DNA from: Adiantum capillus-veneris
Taxonomy: Eukaryota > Streptophyta > Polypodiopsida > Polypodiales > Pteridaceae
Assembly (NCBI GenBank): GCA_014529385.2
Contig: CM043958.1
Location: 87,460,525 to 87,524,524 of the forward strand
Direction of reading: 5' to 3'
Length of the DNA: 64,000 nucleotides
The translations under genes were made by a program, and so were the position numbers. Numbering within the stretch: the first letter of the stretch is position 1; the number at the start of each line of letters is the position of its first letter. The notes beneath the pieces are model-generated. The model saw nothing but the letters and a program-made list of their open reading frames with translations. It was not told the DNA's origin and made no database searches. Positions 35,190 to 48,200 of the stretch are shown here, piece after piece.

Positions 35190-36510
35190 TGATTGTGAAG
35201 ATGTCTATAGCGCAAGAGATAGCCGTGCAATAGAGGATGCAATAGTTTATTGCTTACATGCAGCAACAACATGCCGCCTAATAGCAATTCCATATGAACG
35301 AGTGAATTCGGAAGGCTAGGCAAGTGGTAACTAACAAATTGTAGGATTTTGAAAGTAGTGACGTTTCAATGTTTTGTAGTGTTTATGAACAATCTATGGA
35401 GGAGGATAACATAATTAACGTGCATGATGAAATTGAATGGTTTCAATTGATTGCAATATCACAACTTAGGGCTCAAATTGGAAAGATTCAGCTTGCACGC
35501 TGTGCTAGCTGGCAAAATTTTAAGTAGGTGTTGCGAGAGGAGTACTTTCTTGAAGATTCTCAGAAAATGACCAAGCAAATTTTTATGAAGTGGGTGTATA
35601 AGAAAACTTAAGGGCTTTAACCATTTTAAACCACTTAATCATGCTCTATAGTGCTTGGAAGACTTTTACAAGTGATTACAAGTTTAAGTGCTTCCAAGTG
35701 GTTCATAGTGCTTCCAAGTAATTCCATGTCATTCCAAGTGCATCTAAATGTTTTTGTGTTTCCTTAGCGCTTCTCGGTGCTTCTGAGTGCTTCATAGTGA
35801 TTTTAAGAGATTATAGTGATGTTAAGTGCTTCTAGGTATTCGAAGTGCCTCTAAGTGCTTACAAGTTCTTCATAGTGCTTCTCAATTCTTCCATGTGCTT
35901 TTGAGTGTGCTGAAGAGTGCTTCTAAGTGCTTCATAGAGCTAATAAGTGCTTCCAAGTGCTTCACTGTTACAAGACTGGGCACCCTCTTGTTGTATGTGG
36001 TTAACACGAGCAATCAATGAATAAAAAAGAATAGATTATTTGTTTGAACTATTGACCAAACTATTGACCAAACTATTGACCAACCACTTTGAAAGAGTTT
36101 GATGCAGCTACTTGAAGACCCAACGGGTGATTTAGCCTTAACTTTTGATTGGAAAAGGTAAACATGATTTTGAAGTGACAAATGAGCATGGAGAAGCTAA
36201 TTGTAGTTTATCCTATGAATGCAATTTAAGAAGAATCAATGGAGCAATCAACCCCTACAAAGCCAAGCTAGAGGAGTCGATTCTTGACAAGCTGGTAAAA
36301 GGTACACAAGAATTAAATTTGAATTTGAAAGTTGTAAAGCTTGAAGGTCTAAGTACAAAGGATTATACATTGGAACCTAAGCATCATCCCCCTCCATGTA
36401 GGGATGGAGCTGGTTGTTGTATGTGGTATGACAATTTGGATCATGCACGTAAAGATTGTGCAGAACTTGATGGAGCTTACAATAAAAATGTGGTTTATTG
36501 GAAGGATTGA
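35190..36510 (+). pseudogene. gag: Decayed Gypsy gag related to the TR-GAG gag
   Basis: Fragments align in order with the gag at 1873-3744. They are a Q/M-rich start with CAACAACATGC, a core piece around 35430-35600 (ending EEYFLEDSQKMTKQIFMKWV-like), a piece reading LDKLVKGTQELNLNLKVVKLE, and the zinc-knuckle region CCMWYDNLDHARKDC near 36416-36460. In the knuckle the second cysteine of C-x2-C has become tyrosine. NKNVVYWKD matches KDVVFFKDG of the intact gene. A minisatellite interrupts the middle. Confidence 0.75.
35640..35970 (+). repeat. Minisatellite of degenerate AGTGCTTC units
   Basis: Many AAGTGCTTCC, TAGTGCTTCT and similar units of about 8-12 bases occur through the region. They lie inside the decayed gag and were probably amplified after the element lost function. 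Confidence 0.8.
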
Positions 36511-37446
36511 AGGATCTATCATAGGAAACGAGAGTGCATTTGCTTGAACTATGGGAGAGGTGATATGAAGCATAAAAGGGATGGAGACAATGCATGATCC
36601 TCAAAGAGGGATACCATGTACAAGAAGAAGAAGAAGGAACCTACTTTCAAGCCGATTGTTTCTCTTGAAGTGGTTATGGAGGAGGTTCCAAAGGACAAGA
36701 AACAAGGTTAGCCTAGAGGACCTTATAAATTGAAACCTGATGTTGAATTGGCTATTACAGTTTTTTTTTTTTTGAGGAGCGTTTCCTTAATAGCAAGGTG
36801 GAGCTTGCATTGAGAAACATCTTGGGGATAGCCAATCGTGAATTTGATTAATAAATCATTGAAATCATTAAGAGAAATTGCTAACTACCAAGTGAATAGG
36901 AATTTGTTTCTGTCAATAGTAAAATGATATGACATATTGTCATATTGAGTAAATTTTGGATGCTTATGAAGAAGACTCTGAAGATAAAGGGTCTAAAGTG
37001 GTGGTGTCCTTCAAAAAAATCACACTTGAGGTGATACATGTTCATTTAAAATGAAGATGAAGATAATGAAATTGTGGCTAGGAGTCACTTTTCAAGGACT
37101 CATTGGGCTAAAGCAATACTGAGAATATAGCTAAACTTGGCGGCATTGAGAAGCCAATTTTAGCACTTTTAGACCATGATTTTGAGATTGATATTATGAA
37201 GAAAAGCTTGTACCAAAGGGGAAAGTGGCCTATTGATGTGGATCACAATTGGCGGATTCAAGCTACCAATACATTGCCAAGTCATGTTTATGGTGTATGT
37301 GCAAATGTGAAGGTAACTATTGGTGGATATGTTTGTGATGAATATAACCTTTTTCCTATCCACAACTGTGCATATGGAGACAAATGTGCCGGTCAACTTA
37401 TGTGAGGATTCAAAGTAGGAACAATAAAAGAGTTGTTCATTTTTTG

Positions 37447-37686
37447 ATTGTGTGTGTTTATCATGTCATAAATAGAAACAATCTGCGAGATTAACCTTTG
37501 CCAAACAGTTTTTCTTTGAGGTTTTTAAGGCTAACATCTAAAGGTTCAATGTCCAGGATGACAAGTTTTTGTGTGTTTGGATCATGTCATAAATAGAAAC
37601 AATTTGCGAGATTAACCTTTGCCAAATATTTTTTCTTTGGGGTTTTTAAGGCTAACATCTAAAGGTTGAATGTCCAGGATGACGAG
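37447..37686 (+). repeat. Tandem duplication, unit about 120 bp
   Basis: ATCATGTCATAAATAGAAAC...CTAAAGGTT(C/G)AATGTCCAGG occurs twice with about five differences. Confidence 0.92.
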
Positions 37687-38137
37687 TTTTCTAAGTGGGA
37701 AAAAACAAATATTTTGAATGTCCAAAGTGAGTGGCAAGGATTTTATATGCTTGAACTTGATGATGTTATTTCAAGAATCTTTGAAGAGGTTTCTTGTGTG
37801 ACACTATGTTAGAGAATGAGGTTAATGGCAACTTTAGGTTACAAAATTGAACTAAAATTGAAAAAGTGCATTTGATGGAAATGTATGACATTCTTACATA
37901 GGTAAAAGAAGACTTGGAAGATGTAGTTGAAGTTCACGTAGACAAAAAGCACAAGACTTTTGCAAAGAAGCTGAGACCGCTGGCTACACCCTTACTAGGA
38001 GGTAGGAACAAAGTTATAGAGGAAGCTTCTTAGTAACCTATGCTGATTGATCCAAAGAACATTGGACACAAATTTACTAAAGACACATTGAAGAAATTGA
38101 AGATCGGAGAAAATGATTTTCTTACCTAAGAGGAGAC

Positions 38138-38385
38138 CAAATGATTTCAAGAGATTTCTTGAAATTCATGGTAAAACTTTTTGTTTATGAGAGATTAGAT
38201 GTGTAGATCCAAATGTTGTCGCATCTATGATTCTATTTACTATTCCTCATATTTTTTCACGAAGGGATCAAATGCTTTCAAGAGATGCTTGCAGGTCATG
38301 GTCATTTTATTAAAAAAAAGAGAGATTAGATGTACATATCCAAATGTTGTTGCACTTATGGTTATATTTACTATTCCTAATATGT
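38138..38385 (+). repeat. Tandem duplication, unit about 125 bp
   Basis: CAAATG(A/C)TTTCAAGAGAT...GAGAGATTAGATGT...CCAAATGTTGT...TTTACTATTCCT occurs twice, moderately diverged. Confidence 0.82.
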
Positions 38386-38399
38386 CTTGGAGTACACCC

Positions 38400-39420
38400 A
38401 ATTCTTGTTTCTAAAGCTCATTTACCAAAGCTTATTGATTTTCTTAATGACAAGATACATGTGGGTATTTTGGAACCATCATGTGCTCCAAATTAGAATA
38501 GGTGGTTTACTGTTCCAAAGAAGAATGGTGCTTTAAGGTTTATACAAGACATGCAATCAATAAATAAGGTGAAATGTGGGTATGTGTCTCGTATGTGTCC
38601 AATAGTTAATGAATTTGCTGAGGCCTTTGCATAAAGGGCTTATGTACTTTATGGGTGATATTTATTCCAGTTATGATCAATTTTAGCTTGCTTTGGAGAG
38701 TAAGAATCTTACCACTATGCACGCACCTCTTGGTTTGGATGTGTAGTCTACCACAGGGTGGGTGCAACTAATTATATTGCTCATAGGATGAAAGGTATGA
38801 ATATAGTGTTGAGAGAGTTTATTCCTCATATTACTATGCCTTCCATCAATGATTACCAATTAGAGGTTGTGAAGAAAGTTCAAAAGATGAGGTAAAAGAT
38901 TGGAGGGGGCGAAAAAAGTTTGTTGCTCAACACATTGCTAATTTAACAAAATGCTATCCAAGCTTGAAGAGGCTAACACTTTCAAGGAAAAAATCAAATT
39001 TTGGGGCTAAAGAGGTATTTATTGTAGGACATATGTGTAGTCCAAATGGAAGAAGGCCAAGTCGAGTGAATCTTTAAGCTATTCAAAAAATGAAAGAAAG
39101 ATGCACTTTAGTTACTAAAAGTTTGTCAATTTTTAGATGCTGATGTGTTCTATCTTATTTGATCACCTCACTTTGCCTATGTTACATAATTATTATACCA
39201 GTTGTTACAAAATGGGAAAAGGGTTATGTGGAGAGTACATACAAAGGATACCAAGAATTTGAAAATGATGCTTCTTGAGGCTCCTAACTTGAAGAGGTTG
39301 ACTACAAATGTGGAAGGCCAATGATCTTGACTATTGATACTAGTCGTGTTGAGATTGGAAGAGATATAGGTCAATATGATGAAGAAGGTCATGAGATGTT
39401 GGCATTGTGGTCACACATGG
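38400..39420 (+). pseudogene. pol: Decayed Gypsy reverse transcriptase and RNase H
   Basis: Broken frames give LPKLIDFLNDKIHVGILEPS, WFTVPKKNGALRFIQDMQ, INKV (RT fingers) and YSSYDQF with TTMHAPLGL (motif A region). The palm catalytic site of the form I/VDD is represented near 38850 by MPSINDY, so it is damaged. Further on come EVFIVGHMCSPNGRRPS, AIQKMKE, and RPMILTIDTSRVEIG with IGQYDEEGHEMLAL (start of RNase H). The order is that of Ty3/Gypsy. Stops and frameshifts throughout. Confidence 0.8.
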
Positions 39421-40080
39421 CACATTAGACGACATTGCTTCAGATGCATGAGGTAGCAGAGGAGATGTCTGTGACATGTAGAGGTAGCTTTAACACATGT
39501 TAGAGAGGCAATTGCAGTGTGGTAATATACTCCAATGACAGTGATGTAACACTTGCCTCGAGTATATCTCTTGAAAACATGTCTATGGATAACACACTTT
39601 CTCTATAGTGATGACCAAGGTGATTTCCATGTCACACCATGTTGTGAGTGGTTTAGTAGTTTTTCTAGTGGTCATTGCCAAGCGACGCATCATACACACT
39701 TCATCGTGTGTAATATGTTCCTCAGTTGAGTCACAATTTGATCTTGGTGAGACAATGGATGGTAGGTACTGTTTAGAGAAGAATATTTTCACATGCATTG
39801 CAGATCACTAGTGATTGCGCAAGGAGCCCGGGGTGGCTTGGTCTACCCTATCCATGTACTTGAGATATGAGACGACATAGTCTCAATTATGTTGCAGGCA
39901 TGTCAATGAGAGACAAGACAAGCCTCTTTCGTGTGTCTCCAGATTGTTGTGCACGATATTTCTATTGATACAAAGTTAGAGGGGCCATGCTCTAGACAGA
40001 TACATCAGCTTGATCCTCTTAGGACAGAGATGCCCCCTACCATGGAAATGAGCGATATAGAGTTTTTTGACATGCTCATG
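39421..40080. other. Unrecognised, possibly decayed retroelement sequence
   Basis: No motif supports a specific call. Confidence 0.35.
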
Positions 40081-40545
40081 CTAGAGGCTTATATGGTGAT
40101 GCTAATTGATGCGTCCATGTGTGACGAGTTCTGATGGTGATGTAATGAGCATTGAGATACCTATTGCAAATAGATTGACAGAGGTCACTACACATGATGT
40201 TGATGTGATTGCCATAGATATGCTGGCAGAGATTGCACACTTTTCATCAACCTTTGGGACTCTCATGTACAACCTCTTACTATCAAGACCCGACATAATA
40301 GTAGCTATAATGGGAGCGTTTGCAGTTGGGGCTATCAGCCCAACAATGAATGACACTATCATGATGCATCATGGAGCAGTGCAGGTCATTACAAGATACG
40401 TGCAAGATATGCATGTTGATTTTGGTAGGGATATATGGTTTTGCACACAGCTAGAGCCTACGGCGGCACGTATTGACTTCCAGAGAGCCAGTGGACATAG
40501 GTTGAGACAAGATTCCTTCTATACCTCATGTACATACTACTAGGT
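40081..40545 (+). pseudogene. Possible Copia reverse-transcriptase fragment
   Basis: The plus-strand frame reads MLAEIAHFSSTFGTLMYNLL, SRPDI, then HHGAVQVITRYVQDMHVDFG. This resembles the Copia stretch MxEIPYxSAxGSLMYAMxxTRPDI...HWxAVKxILRYLxGT, but most other residues differ. A distant relative or a decayed copy; no other Copia domain is adjacent. Confidence 0.45.
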
Positions 40546-40748
40546 CCTATAGTAGTACAACTTATCAGAACCTTCACCTTTAAGCAGGAGATTGTTGGGG
40601 TAAAGGTAGTGTGCCTCTTACCCTAGATGGATGTGCCATAGGCGTCCAACCGCCCATAATCGTACACACCTTATTCTTTACTAGATAGAAGAATAAGGGA
40701 ATCTCTCATAGATTATTGTGATGGGTTGCTCCATTCACATTGTGTGCT

Positions 40749-40796
40749 CCTCTCTCTCTCTCTCTCTCTTCCCCCCCCCCCCCCCCCCCCCCCCCC
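40749..40796 (+). repeat. Compound (CT)n plus poly-C tract
   Basis: About 11 CT units followed by about 26 C residues. Confidence 0.92.
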
Positions 40797-42190
40797 GGCC
40801 ACACGCACCGCATTCATGCACCCTTCACAGAGAGATTGTTTCATGTTTGGGATTTCCACTTTCATTTAGCATTTCCAATGAGAAATGAACTGCATAAATG
40901 TTGATGAACTAAGGGATAGGATGGCAAGTATAGGAAAAGACGTTGGACGATCTTGATGCATCATAGTACCTTGCTTGGGTGATATTAAGAACACGATTTA
41001 TTTAAAATTAATGGAAAGAATCATGCATTTTTATGTATATTTCCTATCAAATTAAAAAATCCATGGTGAACATTGTTGTGGTAGCATTGTTTTCTCATGA
41101 ATAACCATAGCCCACAGCTTTTAATCTTGGTTCATGCTCTACATACTATTCTTGCCTGGACTATCTCTTTACCACCTTGCAAACTCTTACCTCAATTTCT
41201 CTAACTATTTCTTTCATGTGAAGATAATATTGTTGATCAACAGGCTAGTTCCATAAGCACCTAAAACATAGCTCAAAGTAACATGGTCAACTTCCATTCG
41301 CCTGGATTTTTCTAAATTGAAAGCCTCTCCAAGCTATGTTACAAGGCCGTTAACATTTTCAAAAGCTTCCTATACTCACTCTCATAGGAAGACCTTGGCG
41401 TAGACAAGGCTACACTGAGATAAACCCACAGGATACCATCCTTAGGATCACATTGGGAGCTTGCAAGTTGGAACACTCCAATATTGTTCTTCATTTATTG
41501 CATACATTTGATGGACCAATGACAACTACAAGATAAATAAGCACCAAGTTTGGAATGCACGATAGGCAAATAAGTTTAGCCATCACAAGGGGGGCATCTA
41601 CAACAGTAAGGCCAAGGGAAAAACAAAAGATAACGTAGACTAGGAAATTCCAAATGAAGATTGGAATGACTAGCAAGAAGCTCAAACCCGCATTTTCACA
41701 AGAAAGCTTCAAAATTGACAAAAGAAAACTTTGCACAAAATGATTTGGGACCTTTTTGGCCAAAAGAAGAAGGCAAAAACCAAACCAAGCACACCAACAT
41801 GACCACAAACACTTGGAGAACCCATTTAGATCCACTATTGGCCAAGTGGCACATAACAATTTAAGATTCAAAGGAGGTTTTCCAAGGCCCAAATCAAGTC
41901 AAACGTGATGCTAGTATATTGTGGGGATGTTTCAAGTCACCATAAGGAGAGGAGGTTAGAATGCAAGTGCCAAACACTTCCAGATGGAAATTACATGGAG
42001 CACGGGAACATGTAGACCACCTTTGATAGCTATTTGGGCTAAAGAATACTTCAAGCTTGACTCTTGGGGTCTTGACTAACAAATGTCCCATGAGCTTCTT
42101 CGCATTCTCAATGACTAAGGGTGAACATTATCATTGATCTCAAAAGGAAACCACGAGTGGTTCACCTCACCCATAACCTTATTAAGAAAG
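40797..42190. other. Non-coding or unrecognised sequence
   Basis: A 133-residue minus-strand frame (41491-41892) is hydrophobic but has no recognised motif and no sign of being a gene. Confidence 0.4.
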
Positions 42191-43890
42191 CATTGCAATG
42201 AGGTTTGGGAACCAAACGTTCACACTCTTACCCATGATTGCAAGATGTGACTTTCAAGGAACATGCCACAAAGAAGCCAACGTGAAAGGACTTGTTGTGT
42301 CAAGAAGTAACCATGTCCACAACAAGCAACAACATGTCCTACTCAAAGATGTTCACCAATCCAAAAGTGCAACTGGCAAATGATTATAGAGAGCAACATC
42401 TGAAACAAAATGTTTTGATCTTTGACATGGGTCAAAATCTACTCCACAACATGCAAAAGGTTGCCCACAACATCCTCATATCATGCAAGAGTAAAGCACA
42501 AAAAAATAAAAAGCCCTTCCTTGGATCCTTTACCACTAACTAGGATAATATTTCTACCATTAATAAGGAAAGAATCTACCACCATCCATGGTAACGCCTG
42601 TTCAATATGCAAGAAGAAAAAGAAAAAGAGGGACCACAAAATCACGATCAAGCTGGTCATTTAGAAGGTGAAGAATCCCCAAGGAAGATGTCTTTGAAGG
42701 TGTGGAAAGCTGCCAAATCTAAGCTTCAATATGGCATAAGAGGAAGGTGGTCAATGCAATCATGCAATAGGTGTATGAGGGGTTTTGAGAGCTTTTCGGA
42801 GAAAATGAGAACGTGTCCACAATTCAAAGCTCACTTATTAGAGGTAGACCAACCAAGCAAAGAGGCTATTGAATCACAAGAAGAAGAGCCAAAAGATGAG
42901 CATAAGGAAGGGTATTCAAGAGCTACCAACCACTATAGCTCAAGAACATACCCATACCAAAAAGGCAATCTTCTAGAAATTGTTCGCATGAAATGATCAC
43001 TTGCAAATGATGGCCCAGAGCACTCTTATGTTGGCTTAGAGCCCAAGTCAAATCATTTTGTTCAAGAGAGGTCAACCTCACCTCCAAATACCGCTCCTCT
43101 TTTGGGATTATCGACCTTGATAAGAGTATGGGAAAGGGGTTGATGATGAGACTGCAAGAAGTAACAAGAGAAGAAGTCACAAAATCAACAAAGGACAAGG
43201 GTAAAGTAGTGCTAGCATATGATCAAGAAGAAGAGGCTAAGCTTAAGGTAACAAGAGACAAAAAATCTTAAAAGTTTCATACAAATCTATCAAAACGAAA
43301 TAAAAAATGCGGTTGAAATAGAAGAAGCTCTTCTCAATGTAAGAATTTAAGAATCTCTAAAGGAAGCTCAAATTGAAAAACTCAAGACCAATGGACTTAA
43401 AGACCGTCACAAACTCAATGTTCCAAAGCAAACATCCAAGTCAAAGACACCTCCACCAAAAACTATTGAGGCCCAACGTTGCAAATCTCACATCCAACAT
43501 TCCCAGAAGGTACACAATGAGGCTTTATCCATGAAAAACTCTCCAATCCATAACCCAATGTTACAAGAACAAGAAAAGGAAGACCAAGATTTGAAGACAC
43601 TAGCGGAGGTGATAGAATAAGAAATTGAACTAGAAAAAATGGGAAAGAAGCCTACGGCCACCTTACTTATCGAAGCACTTTTATCATGTAGACCTAAGGG
43701 TCAAGATCTCTCGTAACCATAAGGAAGGAGTTTGAGACGCTCAAAAGAAAGGGCGACCAAGTACAAGGAAGGCTAGCTATTGACGTTGAAGCAGGAAAAA
43801 CCCAATCCTCTTCTCCTATCATGCAATGGCCATTTGCCCTATGTGCAACCAAAGCCAGAGCAAGTGGGACCCACTTAACCAGAATAGGGT
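42191..43890 (+). other. Unrecognised coding-like sequence, probably a decayed element
   Basis: The plus strand is rich in Lys/Glu/Ser codons, broken by stops. The longest piece (42607-42996, 129 residues) reads SLKVWKAAKSKLQYGIRGRW, CNRCMRGFESF, then EEEPKDEHKEGYSRATN. It has two or three cysteines but no zinc-finger pattern I recognise. It may be the internal region of a non-autonomous LTR element. I assign no function. Confidence 0.3.
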
Positions 43891-45106
43891 TAAGAAGAAA
43901 GAGGCCAAAAAATTATATTATTGGCGATTGCATATGCATGAGATTCGATAAGTAGTCCAACAACAAATCAAGCATGTAAGTCTTTCGCTCAACAAGGCCC
44001 CTTTAAATAGTGAACAAAATTTATGATTAGGGGCAAAGAATATTATTATGCTATGATCAACATAAATCGCAAAAATGGATGATCAATCCCAACAAAAAGC
44101 GGTATTGGATAAAGGTTGCTCATGTAAACAATTGTTCAAGATTTTGCCTCAACTCTTCGAGCATTCAATTTACATATTCCTACCCAGACTATGGAATCAT
44201 TACTATGAAAATAGCAATTGGAGACTCCACAAGCCATTGTGTTGGTAGAGAAAACGACCCAGAATGATATGGAGCAAATAGATGCATTTCAAATGTCATT
44301 TTTTTCATTCACGCTGCTTGCTTGTAGTTCTTCTAGTTAGGTCTTTTCGAGCTAGGCACCATGTGGCATCCCCTTGGTGCTACTTTTGTGGTGTTGTCGT
44401 GTGCCACTTGCAATTTGCTAGAGAATCTAGCAGGCTTCTTTGAACTCGCTTCCCTTCTCCAACTTTTGGAAACAATTGACAACGATGTCTTGCAACAAAA
44501 CTATGAACACAATTTTTCTTTTACATGAAGGGGCAGTCTTGCATTCTAATGAGACTTTGCAAAGTGTACTGCAATTTCAAAATTATTTTGTATATTCTTA
44601 TAAGAAAGTTAACATGTTGCAGTCTTCAATTAGAACACCCACTGCAAAACTCATCTTGAAGCTTTTGAGTCTGAGGATTGCTTTACACCATAAATGTAAC
44701 ATTGCACTTAAAAGCCTTATATTACAAAACTACTAATATATCAATATCACCTACAGTTGGCTAGTGCTTGATGGTTATGGGTCTGCCTAGTATGTGGAGC
44801 TGAAAATCAGCTTGATCCATTTGAGGGTATGCCTTGCGTCTACATGAACAAGGGACAAGCTCACACTCACTCAAAGCTCTAATGAGAGCAGATTCACCTG
44901 AACTTATCTTGGTTGGGCAATCAAGGACAGGCCACAAGATACAAGAATTACAGCTTGGCACCTCTCTCTCTCTCTCTCTCGTTGTGAGCCGTGTCACTGG
45001 ATGTGTGTGTGTGTGTGTTATAACCAACATGCTAATCCATACGCCCATTCAGTTTGATTCCAGCTGAACAGCCCCACCTGCACTACCATAAAACCAGAGA
45101 AAGAAG
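43891..45106. other. Non-coding sequence 3' of PIR121
   Basis: A (CT)n run near 44963-44980 and a (GT)n run near 45002-45018. The end nearest 45106 is expected to contain the PIR121 3' UTR on the minus strand. Confidence 0.4.
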
Positions 45107-45139
45107 TCACAACTCATAGCCATCTGGTTCGTTTTGGTA

Positions 45140-45206
<67 letters not shown>

Positions 45207-48200
45207 TTCAAGGGGAGTGTTTCAAACGCTGATGGAGTGTTTGGATACTTGATTCGAGGTACTAATGTACCACTTTGCTTGATCATGCATGCTTGCTTTT
45301 CTTCCAGTGGAAAGCAAGCCTTCAGCATGGAGAAGACGTGACTATTAAGCCTCCTCACCTTTTTGCCATTCTCAATGAATGTCTCAAGGTCCTGTTGAAC
45401 GGGCCAGGTTTGTAAGACAATTGAAGCTACAATATTAAAAACTAGCATAACACAAATTTGAGAGCATACTGGAGCATATGAAGGAGATATTTGTTTGATT
45501 TTATCAGCAAGAGTCGCTTGTAGCGTTGACACAATCTCAACTTCTGTCACATTAAGTGCATGATAAACGAAGTCGAGCAGTTCAAACCGTAAATGCTGCC
45601 CAAGCAAGTATATAATGGCACAGCCTCCCCAAGCAACCGCATCACCAAAGCGTTCCTGATTAGAGATTGAATCTTCAATGGGTCCTCCACAGAATACCTG
45701 TTCATAAGATAAAGCCTCAATCCTTCAGTTCCAAAAGGTGGCTTATAAGAATAGAGTAATTTTAGAAAAGCTGGAGTGCTTTAGTGATGGTCTCCTTCCC
45801 CGTGGACCACCACTTTCGTGCGGCGTGAGGAGCCCCCAATCCTTCACAATGGATGACTATGTTCTCGACATCAGTACATGAGACATACACATGTTGAGAA
45901 CATGAGTTCTCATGGAGCAAGACATTGGTGCCCATGTTTAATAATGTGTCATGACATCCCATGGTGCTAGGGGACCATTTCACAGTACAGAACAATACAA
46001 GTGGCCAAAACTGTCAGATGTCAAGAAAAGCTTCTTAGTGTGTAACAAGTTATATGCATGTTTAAGAGACCAAGTTTTCAAAGCCTGACAACCTCATGGA
46101 TAAAGGGTCGGAAGCATCTTAGGCTGCAGAGACATCCATACCAATTTAAGATTCTATGTAATGCATATAGCAATGGCTATTTAATGTGAATAAAAATGTT
46201 TCATTTGTTGAACCTAGGCATGATGTGTAATCAAAGGTGACTCCATTTCTACTTGGCAATTCTCATGATTTACGTCAAGCTTGTGTTTTAAATGTGCCTT
46301 TCTACCAATAGGATCTTTGAGCTATGTAAGACAACAATCTGGCACAATGCAAGAGTGAATTGAGAAACCAAAACGGAAACATGTGACTTTAGATTGAACA
46401 TAAGGACATAGACATGCATGAAAAATCTTGTGTCTTTCATGGTTATTATGGACTTACAAATTGAATTCCACTGTAAATGCGATGAAACTCCTTCGATGAA
46501 GTGATTTCCATAAGTCCCACTTTAGAAGTTGCGTTCCACTTGGAACGTACGGTATCCAATGTCTTGCTAAGGAAGTCCAGGGCATACTCCAAAATGCTGC
46601 CAGACTCTGCTTTCTTCATGGCAAGGGATTCTGCACCGAATTCAGTTTAGGACCACGAAAGTCAAGTCATCATTGTTATGAAAAGCACATTGCCTACATT
46701 CCTTAAAGCCACCATTGTCACCTGCAATTTCTGCTTGTTTACAAAGCGTGAGAAAGGAAGATGAGTCCAAACAGCCTGGATGCATCAAGATGGCATTGGT
46801 TGCGTGTCTACATATGTTAACAATTGGACTTTTTTGATCCTTAACTAACACACGATCCATCTGCCTATCCCCACCAGGAGCAAATCCCAAAAACGGAGCG
46901 TCTTGCATAAACTGTTCAGTTTCTAACTCTTGCTGCATTCAGTGTAAAAGAAAACTGAAATGACGTCCAAATCGAATAGCACAAGATATAATGTATCAAG
47001 TGAAGCTTACTAAGGACAGGACTTTACAATAACTGTGTCGAGAAGACTTAGGAAGAAAATAAGGCTGCCTGTCTCTTTCAATGTCTGTAGCACTTCCGCT
47101 CTTCCCTCAAAATTGATTGCCCATTGTAACTGCTCCTGAAAGCTAGTCAGACACCCTATAAACATGGAATTATTTAACAATGCTGACAGGAAGAATTTCA
47201 ACATTTTCAGCATGCTTAAAATAACTATTCCGCCAACTTTACCTGCTACACCTCCATCATATGAGGGAATATGGATTGCCTTAGGGAGTTCAGCTCGGAG
47301 CTCGGCAATTTTTGGTTCCAGAGCCATAATCTGGCAGTCAAAGTTTTCTGTTTTCATATCAAAGCACTCAACCACCTAAGAAGAACTAATCCTATAATTC
47401 TGGAGATGGCTACTGTAATAATGGTAAAAATATAGAAAACTTCAAGATTTCCAAATTATTGAGACAAAGATCTTGACCTTCTGGGAAAGAAGGTCAAGAA
47501 CAGATCGAATCAACCAGGCCAGCGAGGATCCCAGAAGTTTTGCAATGGCAAAAAAATGGGGTAATCCAAAAAACTTGCTGTACAACTGTGATAGTGCTGC
47601 ATATGCAATGTTTAAATCCTGCCATCACGCAAAGAAGCAATCAAACAAATTGCACTGCTTATACTCGGCACCAAAATCGAAAAATCAATCACTAGACAGA
47701 CAAACAATTACCTCTGAGTCGTATTCAAAAACAAAAAATTGCATCATTCAACAAATAGAAACAGAGCTGTTGAGTACTGAGTGTCATTGATTCTCAAAGG
47801 GGTTAAAGGCAGAAAAAATCAAGTTTATCTTTAATGTTTTTAGGCTTGTTAATAACCTATACAACCAAAATTTACAGCAATATCTATCTTGAAAGAGTCA
47901 GAGAGAGTTTCTTTTCTGAAGCATAAAAAATTTCAGGTCCTTGTGATTGGCCTATATGGTGCCCCTCTTTCTCTGCCTTGACATGTCACAGCTCATCAAT
48001 GGAATTCTCGAGTACTATATCCTGGCCTCATTCCTGACGACTTGGTGATAAGGTGTAAGCTAACAAAAACAGATCTTATCCTTTTCTTAAGAAGGTATGG
48101 ATGATGTCCAACCATTGAGCATATGTACTCCATGGTACATATGCATCATTGAAAAATCACTTCTTTTTTTATCTTGCTTTGAAGCTAGGATGGAAGAAAG

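Larger units (their letters stand above)
36511..38399 (+). pseudogene. Decayed Gypsy gag-protease spacer region
   Basis: Broken coding-like sequence. The piece at 37196-37400 (WPIDVDHNWRIQATNTLPSH and VTIGGYVCDEYNLFP) may belong to the gag-protease region. Two tandem duplications (37447-37686 and 38138-38385) have inflated it. No intact domain. Confidence 0.45.

Noticed and set aside
41491-41892. 133-residue hydrophobic minus-strand frame
   Set aside because: Hydrophobicity comes from complementing a Lys/Asn-rich strand. No start context, neighbour or motif supports a membrane protein.
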